Shown here: in pieces, positions 43,550-54,749 of the stretch
Layout of the letters: each line of letters starts with the position of its first letter
Numbering within the stretch: position 1 is the stretch's first letter
Source: Thereva unica
Lineage: Eukaryota; Arthropoda; Insecta; Diptera; Therevidae
Reading direction: 5' to 3'
DNA: 64,000 nt
Assembly (NCBI GenBank): GCA_949987705.1
Contig: OX465281.1
Span: 202,169,112 to 202,233,111 of the forward strand
Notes under the pieces: generated by a model
The model's input: only the letters and a program-made list of their open reading frames with translations
Database searches by the model: none
What the model was told of the DNA's origin: nothing
Position numbers and translations under genes: made by a program

Positions 43550-46283
43550 TCATCCCAGGTCTGCTTGCGGAAGTTTAAAATCCTCTGGGACACCAGAGGA
43601 CGCTTCGATGTTTTTAGATTTGACTCCGAGGAATAGGACCTGGTAGGTTCTGTCGGCTAAGTACAACTGGAACCATTCCACAAGAGAATGCGGAAAGCCT
43701 AATTTCTTTAGTTTAAGAACTATAATAGAGTGAGAGAGCTTGTCGAAAGCCTTACTGAAGTCTGTGTTAACACAGTCAGTTTGGCAGCCAGTGTGAAGAG
43801 AACTCCTGTAAATTAGTAGTAGTGGAACGAGCTGCAAGAAATCTATGTTGATTTGTTGTGATAAGTCTCATGCAGATAGGGGGCGATAGAAGAATAAATA
43901 ATGATTCGAAGACGATAACTTCGCAAGTGGTCTATAATTAGATATTTCGTTCTTACAACATTTTTTATGGACAGTTATTATAAAACAATTCTTCTATAAG
44001 GTTGGGAAGCGCCCTATATTTAGGGACATTTGAAATAAACATAGCAGAGGAGACAGAAGGGCCACTGCACAGGATTTTAGAACAGCAGGAGGAGCTCCAT
44101 CAGGGCCGGACGAAAAATCTTGTGGAAGTTCATTTATATGATTCGAGATATTTTCCCGTTTCGACCAATCCAAACTGGATATTTGGATTGCTCGAAAATT
44201 GTCTTAATCTGGTTGGAAGACAGGGGACGAGAAAGATTTGAGGAAGAAAGATGCAAACTTGTCACAAATCTGGGATGAATTGGAATTAAGAAAGTTCTCG
44301 TATTGCATGTTACTCCTTATAGACGGCTTCGGAAAGGGCATGAAATTGGTCATAGCAATTGAGAAATCATTGAAACTCACAGTGTCTTTCCTCTTCCGGT
44401 AAGTTTTCCAGTGTTTATTCTTCGAGTTTTTGGTACGACTTAACTCATTGTTGCACCACTATGGAGATGATCTGGACGACTTTAACGGCTCAATAGGTAC
44501 AGAGGAAGCGAAGGTTTCATACAGGACGGAGTAAAATCTTGCTACACCAACATCCAACTCATTAGATGAGAGCAACAAATTGAAATCGACCGAGCGTGGA
44601 TGAGAGTTCTTCAAGGTTGGCTTTTTTAAAGTTAAAGTTAAAAGCTGACTCCTCCGGGATTAGCTTATTGTTAAAAGCAGAACAATAGCTTAGTATGAGA
44701 GGAGGGTGATAATTATTGACAGGCGACAAGACAATGCTAGGCTCAACATTCATTTTGTCTGAGTCGGAAAAAAATACAAGATCTAACCGCCTTCCTAGAA
44801 TATTATTCACACCGCTCATTTGGCACAAACTGCATGAAAATAAGGAATTCAAAAAGCTGGATTCCCTAGAATTAAGGTTGTTTTCAGGAAGGTAGTTATC
44901 GTCATCACCGCAAGATACCCATATTGGTAGGCTAAAATTGCCTACAAATAGGTGTTCGTCTTTGGAGTCCATCATTTCTTGGGTGCAAGAGATTTGTACA
45001 AGAGATTAGAATATCATCGAGGTTTTGACCTCTATCGTCGTCTCTATCTGGTGGGATGTAACAGCAAATAAAAAATAGGTTATTATGGACAAGGGAGACT
45101 TTAAGAACAAGGATGTCAATGCCTAAAGAGGTAGAAGAATTAGTAAGCTTAGTTATTAGGCGACCGTTGAGAAGGCTAATAGCGGCAAGTAGTACACCAT
45201 CTCCACGAGTCTCGGAGTCAATATATCTATCCCTTCGAAAAACTTGAAAAGGCACCAGGAGGCGAGAAGGAGGGGTCTAAAAGCTTTTCAGCGGTATTGG
45301 GCGATGCAGTCAGGACGAAAGACGCAACCGGTTTGGAAACATTGCTGATCTTCTAGCAGGAGACCGTAGCAGTATTAATAGCTTTTCCGCTAAGGTATTC
45401 TTTAATTGCCTCCCATGTACTTAGTTCCAGGGGAGAAAAGCGAAATGAAAATATTTCAAACCATTATCAAATTGGCGCAGGCTACTGAAGACACAGTATC
45501 CCCTGTGCCCGACGGTCCGTTAACAATAAAGGCCTCCATACACGGTCAAATTGGTTGTACATCCAGAATTTCATCAAACCCATAAGCGCAACGAGTTTTG
45601 GTCGGCCGACCGGCCCACAATCGATAGTTTTGGTTGTACATCCGCCCTTCGATGTACATCCAATTTGACCGTGTATGGGGGCCTTAATAGAAGAGGATGA
45701 TGCCGTATCCGGTTCTGGGATATAGTCGAGCCCATTAAGAGTGAGGGGCGGGAACAGACGAACTAGTAGAGGGGTTCGCAGTGACAGCATTTGCAACGTT
45801 GAGTTTACGACTGCGTCTGCGTTTACCATGGTTTCAAGGAGTTTTGGGGTGGTCGGGAGCCAGATTGGAGGCAGCCTTCACCGGTGGGCCATTCTCAAGT
45901 ATTATCTTTAGGTCGTACAAGACTGTGAGGATAATAGCAGCTGAATCATCCTCCGTTAGAGAAAAAGCTATGGAGCAGGGTACAGAAAGAAGCTGCTGCC
46001 CTACCTGCAGGACGCCAAAAGATACTGCCGCCCTTGTGGGGGAGTTTATTCTATCACTCACGCTTTCAAATTTTAGGGATAGCAAATTCAGGGCATTGTG
46101 ATTTTGTACTACTCCTATAGACAGTGATTCAATATCAGCCCGAACACGCTTCGTACTCCTTTTAATGTCATCTAATATAGGATGAAGAGGAGCTAAGGAG
46201 TTAGCAGTGCAGGAGGAAGTGGCTACAGGATTGAGGATCGGATCGGGAATGTATGTCGTCGATCGAGTCAAAGATCGGTGCAA
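43550..46283 (-). pseudogene. Non-LTR retrotransposon remnant with endonuclease and RT (Crack/Daphne-like)
   Basis: On the reverse strand: a helical stretch at 46283-45834, interrupted by the MITE at 45530-45684; endonuclease scraps FRRDRYIDSETRGDGVLLAA, LFFICCYIPPDRDDD, then VGNFSLPIWV, LGRRLDLVFFSD and SPVNNYHPPLILS at 45250-44640; a linker with ELSRTKNSKNKHWKTYRKRK near 44440; SSGPDGAPPAVLKSC near 44085; and RT motif A VNTDFSKAFDKLSHSIIVLK with WFQLYLADRTYQVLF to 43550, truncated just after GVP. Many stops and shifts. The order fits a Jockey-superfamily ORF2; the YHPPL and SPV endonuclease style suggests Crack or Daphne, a guess from memory. Confidence 0.7.
45530..45684. mobile_element. 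155-bp PIF/Harbinger-like MITE, copy 2
   Basis: Same length and ends as 254-408 (AGGCCTCCATACACGGTC left, mirrored right). Flanked by TAA at 45527-45529 and 45685-45687. Inserted in coding sequence of the reverse-strand retroelement, so it is younger than that copy. The two MITEs differ at a modest number of positions. Confidence 0.85.
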
Positions 46284-46499
46284 CCCAGGAATAAATTTCT
46301 TTGAATTTATTCATATGGGTACCCTTGTTGGTCGCAACAGGAGCAGTCACAGTTCAAGCCCTTTAGCAAGTTTCTACGGTTATTACAGTCGCTGTAATTA
46401 AATGTTAAAATAAAAAATGGCCATATTTCACGGTTTTTATTTTTTTTTTTTTTTTGTAAAAACTTGTGAACCGATTTCAAAATTTTCCTGCAACACAAG

Positions 46500-46770
46500 C
46501 TTAGCCCGCTCGGCTCATCCCCATACCCTACAGCACCCGTTCGCGTGCAATACGGTCTAGAAGTTCGTTAATGAATAGAACAACTCGATTGTGAAATAAT
46601 CTCCCGCAGTATTTCCGAATCCGTACAACACCTTAGAGTTATACGACATTTCCTTGAAGACCCTCCAGACCCCCTCTAACTTTTCCTATTGCACTATGAT
46701 CTGAACGACATGACGGACTGGTAGTAAAAAGGGTGACTCCGAAACTTGGTTTTTTCATAAAAAAAAAAAG
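46500..46770 (+). pseudogene. Family D Jockey-group 3' end
   Basis: Contains AATAGAACAACTCGATTGTG, matching the C-terminal codons around TRLWNNL at 10450, then the shared 3' UTR words GACATGACGGACTGGTAG and GGGTGACTCCGAA, ending in an A run at about 46760-46771. Truncated upstream. Confidence 0.7.
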
Positions 46771-46771
46771 A

Positions 46772-47800
46772 TCACTCAGAATTTCTCACTGATGTTAATT
46801 CACGAATGCAAAAAACAACAACAGCAACAATTTCTCGACAAACAGTCCAATTGGAGGACTTCGAATACGTTTAAGTAGGAATAGACCACGAAAACCTTTC
46901 GCACCGCCGCCATAAGAAGGCTCATACACAGTAATCAAACGATTTACGGAAGCCCTTCTTCGTTAAATTAAATAACGCAAAAGTCAAAATATCTAATGGT
47001 GGGCTAAAACCAGCTTGGACCTGCGACCTCATCGGCGAAACCTAGGCAGAACGAGATGACTACAAATCTCTCTTCCTTTGAAAAAAGTAACAAGAATTTT
47101 ACCAAAAAGACGGACAACACTATGTATATGTACAACACTATTTTATCAGCAAAGGTAATCTTAACCCTTCTCTGTCTCTAAAACCACTAACTTTCATTAG
47201 AATATTAAAAACCAAATTATATCATTAATTCTGAGTCCTTTCCTGCTTTTACTTAATGTCCGCATAAATTGCATAAAATTTTAACTGGTGAAAACTCAAT
47301 TTTAAAATGTTTCAAATTCAATAAAAAAAAGTTTTTTTTTCTCATTTTTTTCCAAAGTTATGCAAAACTTTTGAACACAATTAATTTTATTTATCCTAAA
47401 CAGCCACAACTTGTACATAACTTGCAGAATTCGATTACAGTGTTTACAAATTTTACCCTCAAGTGGGTACGGTAAGGCTGAAATTCGGGGTAAGAAGAGT
47501 AATTTTTTGCGATTCTACAGACTACAGACTGTACATATTTTTTTAAATTATATATTGCATATTAAGCAGCGGCGTATTTACCCTAGGGCCATGGAGGCTA
47601 TGGCCCGGGAGGCAGGCTGCGAGTGGTGGCGCAATGCCTTGAGAGAAAAATAACTTTAATAAAACCAACAATTTCTTGATATAACAAGTGTAGAACAACT
47701 TTCGGTAGTTCAGAAACTGTGTGATAACTATGAAAATTATTTGTCCAATTGTCTTATTGATGTTTAAGTGGTTGTGGAAATATGAAAACCATCCGAGATC
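46772..47800. other. Spacer with one hAT-like terminus
   Basis: No gene. At 47567 the sequence CAGCGGCGTATTTACCCTAG, followed by GCCATGGAGGCTATGGC, looks like a hAT end; no matching other end was found before 47800. Confidence 0.35.
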
Positions 47801-48302
47801 TTAAGGGCCCTTCACACGCTACGATCTGCATGCGCAAATTGACTGGCGCAAGTCAATTTGCGCATGCAGATCGTTACGTGTGAACGAAAATGGTTGGCTT
47901 GCGCCAGCCAAATATTTTGCCTTGTGCAAATTATGTTTTCTTAGAAAATCGGCATGAGGGTGGTGCTTTGGCATGAACGATGTTTTGACTTTGGCTCATG
48001 CCAAAGCACCAACCTCAGCAACCTCGTCCAATATTTCCTGAAGGGTAGATTTTCGTGGAAAAAGTTCTGAACAAAAGTTGCTCAGCTTGGAGGGTAGAAT
48101 TGTTTGCACAAAAAATTCACGCCCTCCCCATCACCCCCTAACCGAGGGAGGGGGTAAGTTCGAAATTTTAAATAGCAACCCCTATTTTTTTTCATGGATT
48201 CTGATTCTCCAAAGAAAAATATGAAACTTAGTATAATTTTTTTATCCGAACACCCCCTGCCCCCCCAAAAATCATCAAAAATAAAAATTATCCCCAAAGG
48301 GA

Positions 48303-48500
48303 AGCTTCGGACAAAAAAAATTTACTAACAAAAGTTTCATGGTTCTCTTTGGGGAATCAGAATTTGTGAGAAAAAATCCTGCGAGGGGATGAGGGGGTGG
48401 GGGTGAATAATGGCCACCTAAATATTTTTACGGATTCTGATTCTCCGAAGAGAACTGTGAAACTTTTGTTAGTAGCATTTTTTTGTCCGAAGATTCCCTG
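48303..48500. repeat. Palindrome of TTCTGATTCTCC arms
   Basis: The arm at 48432-48500 (GGATTCTGATTCTCCGAAG, then AAACTTTTGTTAGTAGC) is mirrored at 48303-48370 (TTACTAACAAAAGTTTCATG, then GGGGAATCAGAATTT). A third copy in direct orientation lies at 48193-48255. So three copies of a 65-bp unit stand in a direct-inverted-direct order. Confidence 0.7.
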
Positions 48501-48544
48501 TACCTTAAAAGAACGATTTTTGGGGATAATTTTAATTTACTGTA

Positions 48545-48964
48545 TAAAACAGTAACTGAATTACAACGGACAACGTGCAGCGCAAACCGCTGGACCTAAT
48601 GGGCTGAAATTTTGACAGTGCATCCCTGTAATGACGTAAACATCCATTAAGAAGCGATTTTTTGAAATTCATCCCCTAAGGGGGTGAAATGCGGTTGAAT
48701 AGTTTGTATGGGGAATTTTTTTCTTTAGTCAGATTTTCTTCAAACTTAGTAAAAATACTCCACTAACGGACAAGGCACAGCCCACGTAGACGTAGACATC
48801 CACTAAGAAGCAATTTTTCGAAATTCATCCCCTAATGCGGTGGAATAGTTTGTATGGGGTACGGTGAAAATACTCCACACCATAAATTATGAAACACGTG
48901 TTTCAGGGTGTTTCGAAATTCATCCCCTAAGGGGGTGGAAAAATTTGCATTGGAAGTTACCTTA
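48545..48964 (+). repeat. Helitron-like degenerate sequence with internal repeats
   Basis: The phrase GCAAACCGCTGGACCTAATG and GGGCTGAAATTTTGACAG is of the type found near the 5' end of insect Helitrons. Three imperfect copies of a block including GAAATTCATCCCCTAAGGGG and TAGTTTGTATGGGG lie at about 48660, 48820 and 48905. No Rep/helicase coding is present. Confidence 0.45.
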
Positions 48965-49079
48965 TCTATATATAAAACCGCCCAAACAGCTGGACCACCA
49001 CTTTTTTCTTACCGCGGACTTTGACCACACAACCTTTTTTTATTGAAAGGCGTTGCAACGCACGCGGGTTTTTTGCTAG
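48965..49079 (+). mobile_element. 115-bp mini-Helitron
   Basis: Begins TCTATATATAAAACCGCC after an A and ends TTTTTTGCTAG before a T. That is the Helitron pattern: TC start, CTAG end, insertion between A and T, no target duplication. A perfect hairpin GCGTTGCAACGC lies about 18 bp before the end, as expected for the termination signal. Only the two termini remain. Confidence 0.65.
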
Positions 49080-49468
49080 TCAATATAATATAATAATCGT
49101 GTCAAATTAGCAAAAGGGTACCAACGGTATGCAAATGTTGTTAGACCGGGTACCAAAAAAGAAGACGCCGGAGCGCACACACGGACTTAACTTATTTTTT
49201 ATGATGCAAACCGCAGCGGTTCCCAGAATTACCTCTTCCTCAAAATTGTCCATTTTCAAAGCAAAAAGTTCAGTTCTTGACTTCACAATTGTTCACTGGT
49301 GACTGGTTCATTTTCACTAAATTTATTTGCACCAATTGCATGCGCCAGTCAATTTGCACATGCACATCGTTGCGTGTGAACCGATTCATGTTCACTCAGT
49401 TTATTTGCACCAATTGCATGCGCCAGTCAATTTGCACATGCAGATCGTAGCGTGTGAACGGACCTTTA

Positions 49469-49943
49469 CACAATTTTTATTAATAGATTATATAATATTG
49501 GCTTCGGATTTACCACGGTTGTTTTGTATTTGACGTTATATGTTACATCTGCTTCATTTTCAAATCTCAAATTGACTGATAAATTGGCTTTCTCCGTTAA
49601 ATCCTTGCCAGTACCCATTTTCTTCTAAAAGTTCAAAAATGTTTTTTAATTAATCTGGATGCTTTCAGGAATACAGTTTGCGCATATTTGTGTTTGCATA
49701 AGTTTCACTAAAGAAAGCATGCGTTTGCACAGAGTTCATAAATGCAAACATCCTAAGCAACTGTGCGCAAGCCTTGAACTGCCAAATTGACCAAAGAAAT
49801 TAGGCAAGAAGCCGCATGGATCCACAAACTCACTATTCACAAAATAATGCTACTGTACCCGGGCAGCCGATGCGCCAGCGATGGTGACCAGGGATGCTGC
49901 TGTGAATTGGGTTACTGGCTGACCCAAACTAGTCACACCGAAA
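49469..49943. other. Spacer
   Basis: No feature is supported up to the start of the RTE-like endonuclease. The last 100 bases may be the 5' end of that element. Confidence 0.4.
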
Positions 49944-51760
49944 ATGGCAATTCAATTCGCCACGTGGAATGTACGAACAGGGCATCACGTCAGTCAAAAG
50001 GAAATCATTGCAATAGAATTGTTGAAATGCAAAATATTAGTTGTGTGCGCTCGGAATACGGCTTACCGGATCGGGGACATTGTCGATCGTCCCGCCAACA
50101 ATCGACGAAACAATGAGCCTTTACTATTCCGGTGGTGAGAGACGAGAGCCCGGCCTCGGCTTTATGGTCGATCGACGGCAAGCGATATACGAGCGTTTGG
50201 CGGTTATAACCATCAGTGGAGCGATCAAGACCCATATCTTATCCGTTTAACCGAGACCAGTATGGACGCGAACAAGGACGAATGTTAAGATCAGCTTCAA
50301 CAGACGCTAAATATGATACCTCGAACCGAATTAATAATACTCGCAGGATACTTCAATGCACATTCAGGAGCATACCGAACTGGCTGCGAAGGAACCATGG
50401 GCAAATTCGGACAAGCATAATTAGCGACAACGGCTTACGCCTGCTTTAAATCGCATCGCCAAACAACTTGATCGTTGGCAATAGCATTTTCCGCCATCCA
50501 CTCAAACACCAACTCGCCTGGCGAAATTCACCCGGCAACGACTCGGCGATGTTAGACTACGTTTTGATCAACGCAAGATCCTGATCGACGCTTAAAGACG
50601 TACGTGTTTGCGGATCGGACCATTATCTTGCTCGAGAGAAATTACAGATGCGATTACAGAGAGCGAAGAAAACGGAGCCACTACCAGCCAAGAAGGATTG
50701 GACGTGCCTACGCCGGCTTTAAGCTTTAAGATTGAACAAAGAAGTTCGACAGAAAATGAAATTGGAAAGAGAAGCGTACTGGAATAACGTTTCGATGGCA
50801 TTGTTTGGAACAGCTTGTGGAGAGTCTTGGAAACCGAAGATTGAAAATCATCCAACTTCTGCAAACGTCGAATGATGGCTTAATCAGCAGCGTTCGTATT
50901 CGAAGCGACTTATCCGAAGAGTTCCAGATTCAAACGGGCTTCCGACAGGGAGACGTCACTTCGCCTCTTCTCTTTAACGTCGTGATCAACGCGATTATGC
51001 GTGAAGCATTCGATGGACGACTCGGAGTTCGATACGACGACAACAACTTCGTAACCGACTTAATGTTTGCCGACGATAGCGCCGTCTTCGCCGACATGGA
51101 TGCCGAAGCAACGAGCATCTAATACGACATTTCCCGCTTCGCTCAGTTATACGGGTTAAAAATCAATACGGAAAAGACCAAAGTGCTCACGACGGACGGA
51201 TGAAGAGCCATTATTCACCTCGATGGAACCCAAATCGAACAGGTTGCAATGTTCAAATATTTGGGATCGTTGGTTGAGTAAACCAAAATAACATCGACGG
51301 CCGACGTTCACCGCCGCATCGGCCAGGTAACAGCAACATTCGCCTCGCTCAAGTGGTGCATATAGAAACTAACAAATATTTCCATCAAAACAAAAGTACG
51401 CCTTTACCGAACGTTTATCCTTCCGATTCTTCTTAAAGGATCTGAAACGTGGACACTGTTCAAACTGGAAGTTAAGAAACTCGAGGTCTTCCAAATGAAA
51501 CTTGAGGCAGATCCTCGATGTCTCACTCCGCGATCGCCTTCGAAACGAGACAGTTCGACAAAGATGCGATCAGCAGACACTGATTGAGAGGGAAATGCAA
51601 AAAAGTCGAATACGAGATTATCAGTTACCGAGGCTCGAGACACCGTTAAAAACCAGCAAGAATGGAAACGAATCGTGAATAGAGTTCGAGACCCAGCGTC
51701 ACCAACTGCAGCGTATCCGTTGCGTTAGCTGATCAAAGAAGAAGAACAAGAAGATCAGGA
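49944..51760 (+). pseudogene. RTE-like retrotransposon: endonuclease and RT, decayed
   Basis: The endonuclease begins FATWNVRTGHHVSQKEIIAI, then SLYYSGGERREPGLGFMVDR; later scraps read RLRFDQRKILIDA in place of the DHVLINRRWRRSL-type region. RT: DLSEEFQIQTGFRQGDVTSP then LLFNVVINAIMREAFDGRLG, DLMFADDSAVFADMDAEATS, INTEKTKVLTTDG, FKYLGSLVE and RLYRTFILPILLKGSETWTL. The end is WKRIVNRVRD near 51660. The motifs are in RTE/BovB style. Multiple stops (51121, 51282, 51364) and shifts; the region between endonuclease and RT is badly degraded. Confidence 0.75.
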
Positions 51761-52019
51761 CATCCAGAGCTTAGGGATGACAAACTAGATGACATCGACT
51801 CCGAATCGGGACCGGTTTAGAGAAGAATTACAATATACCAGAACCGCATCCCAGTTTTAGAATCACTTTTGAAAAAGAAGGATCAGCGTTCTGCTGAAGG
51901 ACCTTACCTACAGTCTTTCGGGAATACGTGTACCCTTTACTAGCATATATCCAAAAGGAAATCTTCTCATAATCTGATTTTTAACATTCGTCCCGCCTTG
52001 ACTACAACTCATATATTTG
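51761..52019. other. Short spacer
   Basis: Nothing recognised between the RTE-like remnant and the next retroelement tail. Confidence 0.4.
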
Positions 52020-52400
52020 GGCCAGGGTACCGAGAACCGCCTCTGATAGGTCCTCAAACGCTACGAATGTAGCAGCTCTGACAAAATTTTACCACAATGA
52101 CTATTCCATTGAAATAAATAACCTTCTGCCTCCATGGCAATGTTTTCCCCTCCATATAAGCCCTGCCCGCTTACAATCTACAGCCCTGGTTAATAAATTT
52201 GTTTACAGCTAGATCAACTCGACTGTGGAACAACCTTCCACAGTCAGTATTCCAAAACTCATACGACCTCCAAAACTCCAACTGCGCCATACCCTCCATC
52301 CTATGCTTTTCTGTTTCTATCCTTCGAGCTAAGCTTGCTACTAGACATTGCATGATGACGTGAACAACGTGACGGACTGGTGTGGTATAACACATAAAAA
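52020..52400 (+). pseudogene. Family D Jockey-group 3' end, second fragment
   Basis: Matches 10260-10690: AATGTAGCAGCTCTGACAAA, then GATCAACTCGACTGTGGAAC (codons for TRLWNNL) and the 3' UTR words ATTGCATGATGACGTGAAC and GTGACGGACTGGTG, ending with a short A tail near 52400. Several frameshifts. Confidence 0.7.
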
Positions 52401-53449
52401 AGACATGGGAACCCAAGCTACATAAATAGGCGGATAAGACCAAGTCCAAATGAGTTTGTCACTGCAAAAAGTCCTTGTGATCTGAAGTCAGCACAAAATG
52501 GTTAAAAATAAAAAAAAAAAAGAGGTGTGAATTGAGGTTAGTTCAATTTGCCTTAGAATTTATATTCTCCTTTATGTAAAGCGGAACAACTTATTAATAC
52601 CTGTTAAGACTTGGCACAAAATTAGACATGTGTCACTAATAATGATATGAATAACATTTCCGTGAAAGCCAAACACTATAGGGCGAGTATAAATATACAA
52701 CCTTAATCAATTCGTTATCACTCAAGTGAAATATTAAATAAAATTAAAATCATTTTCTAATTAATTAAACCAGCCTTGAGTAACAACAATCAGGTAATAT
52801 TTTCTACACTCCCATTTACACCTACGCAAAAACATCAAACGATAACCTGGTATCAAGATGATTACTAAAACCCTCTGCACTTATCCATCCAACAAATCAC
52901 GTCGGGGTAGGATACATGTAAGGACGAGGATGCGGGCGGGTATATGGAGGGTATTCAGCACACCGAACAATTTAAGTTGAAGACCCAAAATTTAATTTTG
53001 GAACGCTTCCACAAAAGCCACATACACTTAAGTACATCTTATTTTCATTTTAGTAGTTAGGATCTTCCACGGGATGAATTTCTATATTTTCCAGGGCCTT
53101 TTTAGAAAACAATTTACAAGAAATCACTCATGGCTGTAGGTGACAAGTTCCAAATTAAATTTTCTCCTTGAAAAGTGAAACTCATTTCTTGTATGAAAAT
53201 CAAACATTCAACATCACATCTGAATGCTGGGTGAAATGTACCCAAGGATAAGCTACAGGGATTTTTGTATAGTATATGTATATAAGGGATACAAAGATCT
53301 CTCAGCAAAACTCTCTTTATGTGCCAGGGTCGTTTTCATTCCTCCTAATATCAAATAGAAGAAGGGAAAAAGTTTTATTTACAAAAATCTCTCTCGCTAT
53401 ACTTCAAGTATTTGTGTACATAAAATGTTTTCCTTTTGTTTATTTGCAG
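52401..53449. other. Probable dpr intron sequence
   Basis: AT-rich, no repeat or coding similarity. It ends in a pyrimidine tract and TTTATTTGCAG immediately before the dpr exon. Confidence 0.45.
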
Positions 53450-53772
53450 GACTGTCATCATACGTAAACCAGGATACTATAGTGATAAATCAAAACTTAA
53501 TTCTGTCACATCAGTCGGCGGTTGATACGAGCAATATGCTGCCGAAAGTGCGACAATTAAGCAAGGATGGTATCTTTAATAGTAGTAATAGTCACATACT
53601 AAGCGAGAACATCATTGACACAAATACGGAGGATAGTAACAAGGAGACTGTCCTAGATGATATATATAAGACACCAATGTACTTTGGCACAGAGAACTCA
53701 ACGGTTATAACGACACAAATTGGGGCAACAGCACACATGCCATGCACCATTCATCATATTGGCGACGGCGTG
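53450..53772 (+). CDS. Dpr-family immunoglobulin protein, one internal exon (probably Dpr13)
   Basis: A 323-bp exon between acceptor TTTATTTGCAG (ends 53449, phase 1) and donor GTAAGT (from 53773, phase 0). It encodes about 90 polar, low-complexity residues rich in S, N, T and D, then the start of an Ig domain: PMYFGTENSTVITTQIGATA and HMPCTIHHIGDGV. The Cys is the first of the Ig disulfide and NST is a possible N-glycosylation site. In Dpr proteins the next exon begins VSW, completing the W-containing strand, which suits the donor position. Dprs are neuronal cell-surface proteins that pair with DIP partners in synaptic wiring. The FGTENxTVxTTQIG wording reminds me of Dpr13, but I cannot verify the paralogue. 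Other exons are not in the window, implying long introns. Confidence 0.75.
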
Positions 53773-54341
53773 GTAAGTTCTAGTTTTTTTTGTACACCCA
53801 ATCCCCTCCCCAACCCTATATTTTTTGTTGTTCGTCTAGCTTGGTAGCAATTTGATTCGGATTCTGTGTAGTTGTCGTTGAATCGAAATAAGTCTGTTCA
53901 GGTTCAGGAGCGTATTCCTTTGAAGGCGCCCAGGTAACTTGGTTCACTTTTGCAATTCCTTTGCTATTTGAGCCTGGCATCACCATACAATCTCGGAAAA
54001 TCTATGGGGCAGCTGGTACTCTCGTTGCGCTAGGAAAATGTTGGATTTAAATAACATTTTAATGAGTTAAAGTACGTACTTGTGCTTATGTACTTAGGGG
54101 CCATACCTACCTAGTGCAGGTTGGCGGGTGCTCTCATTTTTTTTGCTGGGCGCACTACACGATGAAAGATGAGAAAGGGTTGGCTTTTAAACTGAGCACT
54201 ATCACTAAAGGTCTGTTATACCTTACAAAGATGTACAGGAGGTTTTTTCCTTTGTGGAATTTTTGTTTTATTAATTAAATTTTAAATGTGCTTGCTGCAG
54301 TGGTATATGTGGTCTCTATTTTGGTCCAAGGCATGCAGCAA
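53773..54341. other. Probable dpr intron sequence
   Basis: Begins with the GTAAGT donor. No further exon or repeat was recognised before the MITE at 54344. Confidence 0.45.
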
Positions 54342-54343
54342 TA

Positions 54344-54747
54344 CCCAGCGGGAAAAAGAAATAATTCAGAATTAATTTAGAACTAGTTCTCGAACAAACC
54401 GACTAATTCAATTTGTATTATTTTGTATGAAACGAATGAATTACTTTTACACGGCGATTGCATAGGGTGGAATAAATTAATTCCCTCTGCATTACAAAGT
54501 GATTAATTCTGAATTAGTTCAAAGTATCGTATTCTGAATTAGTTTGAAAATATTGTATTCTGATTTTCAAAACACGTCATAAACCTTTTCATTAGCTAAA
54601 AATAGAATACAAAAGGGGCAATAAAATAAAAGGCACTTCAAGAAAAAGGGTAAAAAGGTTTCTTTATACCTCTCAAGTGCAAACTAATTTCTTTGGAATG
54701 TATTCCGAACTCATTCAAATCGAATCAGTTCGGTTATTCCCGCTGGG
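54344..54747. mobile_element. 404-bp MITE related to the transposon at 61669
   Basis: Inverted tips CCCAGCGGGAA on both ends, flanked by TA (54342-54343, 54748-54749). The first 170 bp parallel 61669-61845: AAATAATTCAGAATTAATTT against TATAATTACAGAATTGGTCT, then AATTACTTTTACACGGCG against ATTACTTTTGCACAGGC, then TGGAATAAATTAATTCCCTC and CTGCATTAC against CGTAATAAATTGATCCCC and CTGCATTAC. It has GTATTCTGAATTAGTTTG repeats inside. No coding capacity. It is a likely deletion derivative or cousin mobilised by the larger element. Confidence 0.75.
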
Positions 54748-54749
54748 TA

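Larger units (their letters stand above)
47804..49465. mobile_element. 1.66-kb PIF/Harbinger-like composite element
   Basis: Ends AGGGCCCTTCACACGCTACG (left) and, reverse complemented, AGGTCCGTTCACACGCTACG (right), with about 45 bp of inverted repeat continuing through GATCTGCATGCGC. TTA flanks both sides (47801-47803 and 49466-49468). Just inside each end the TIR is repeated in the opposite or same sense (47853-47882 and 49335-49380). The interior has a small palindrome at 47955-48023, a larger one at 48303-48500 and Helitron-like sequence at 48545-49080, but no transposase. It is a non-autonomous element that has collected other insertions. Confidence 0.8.
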
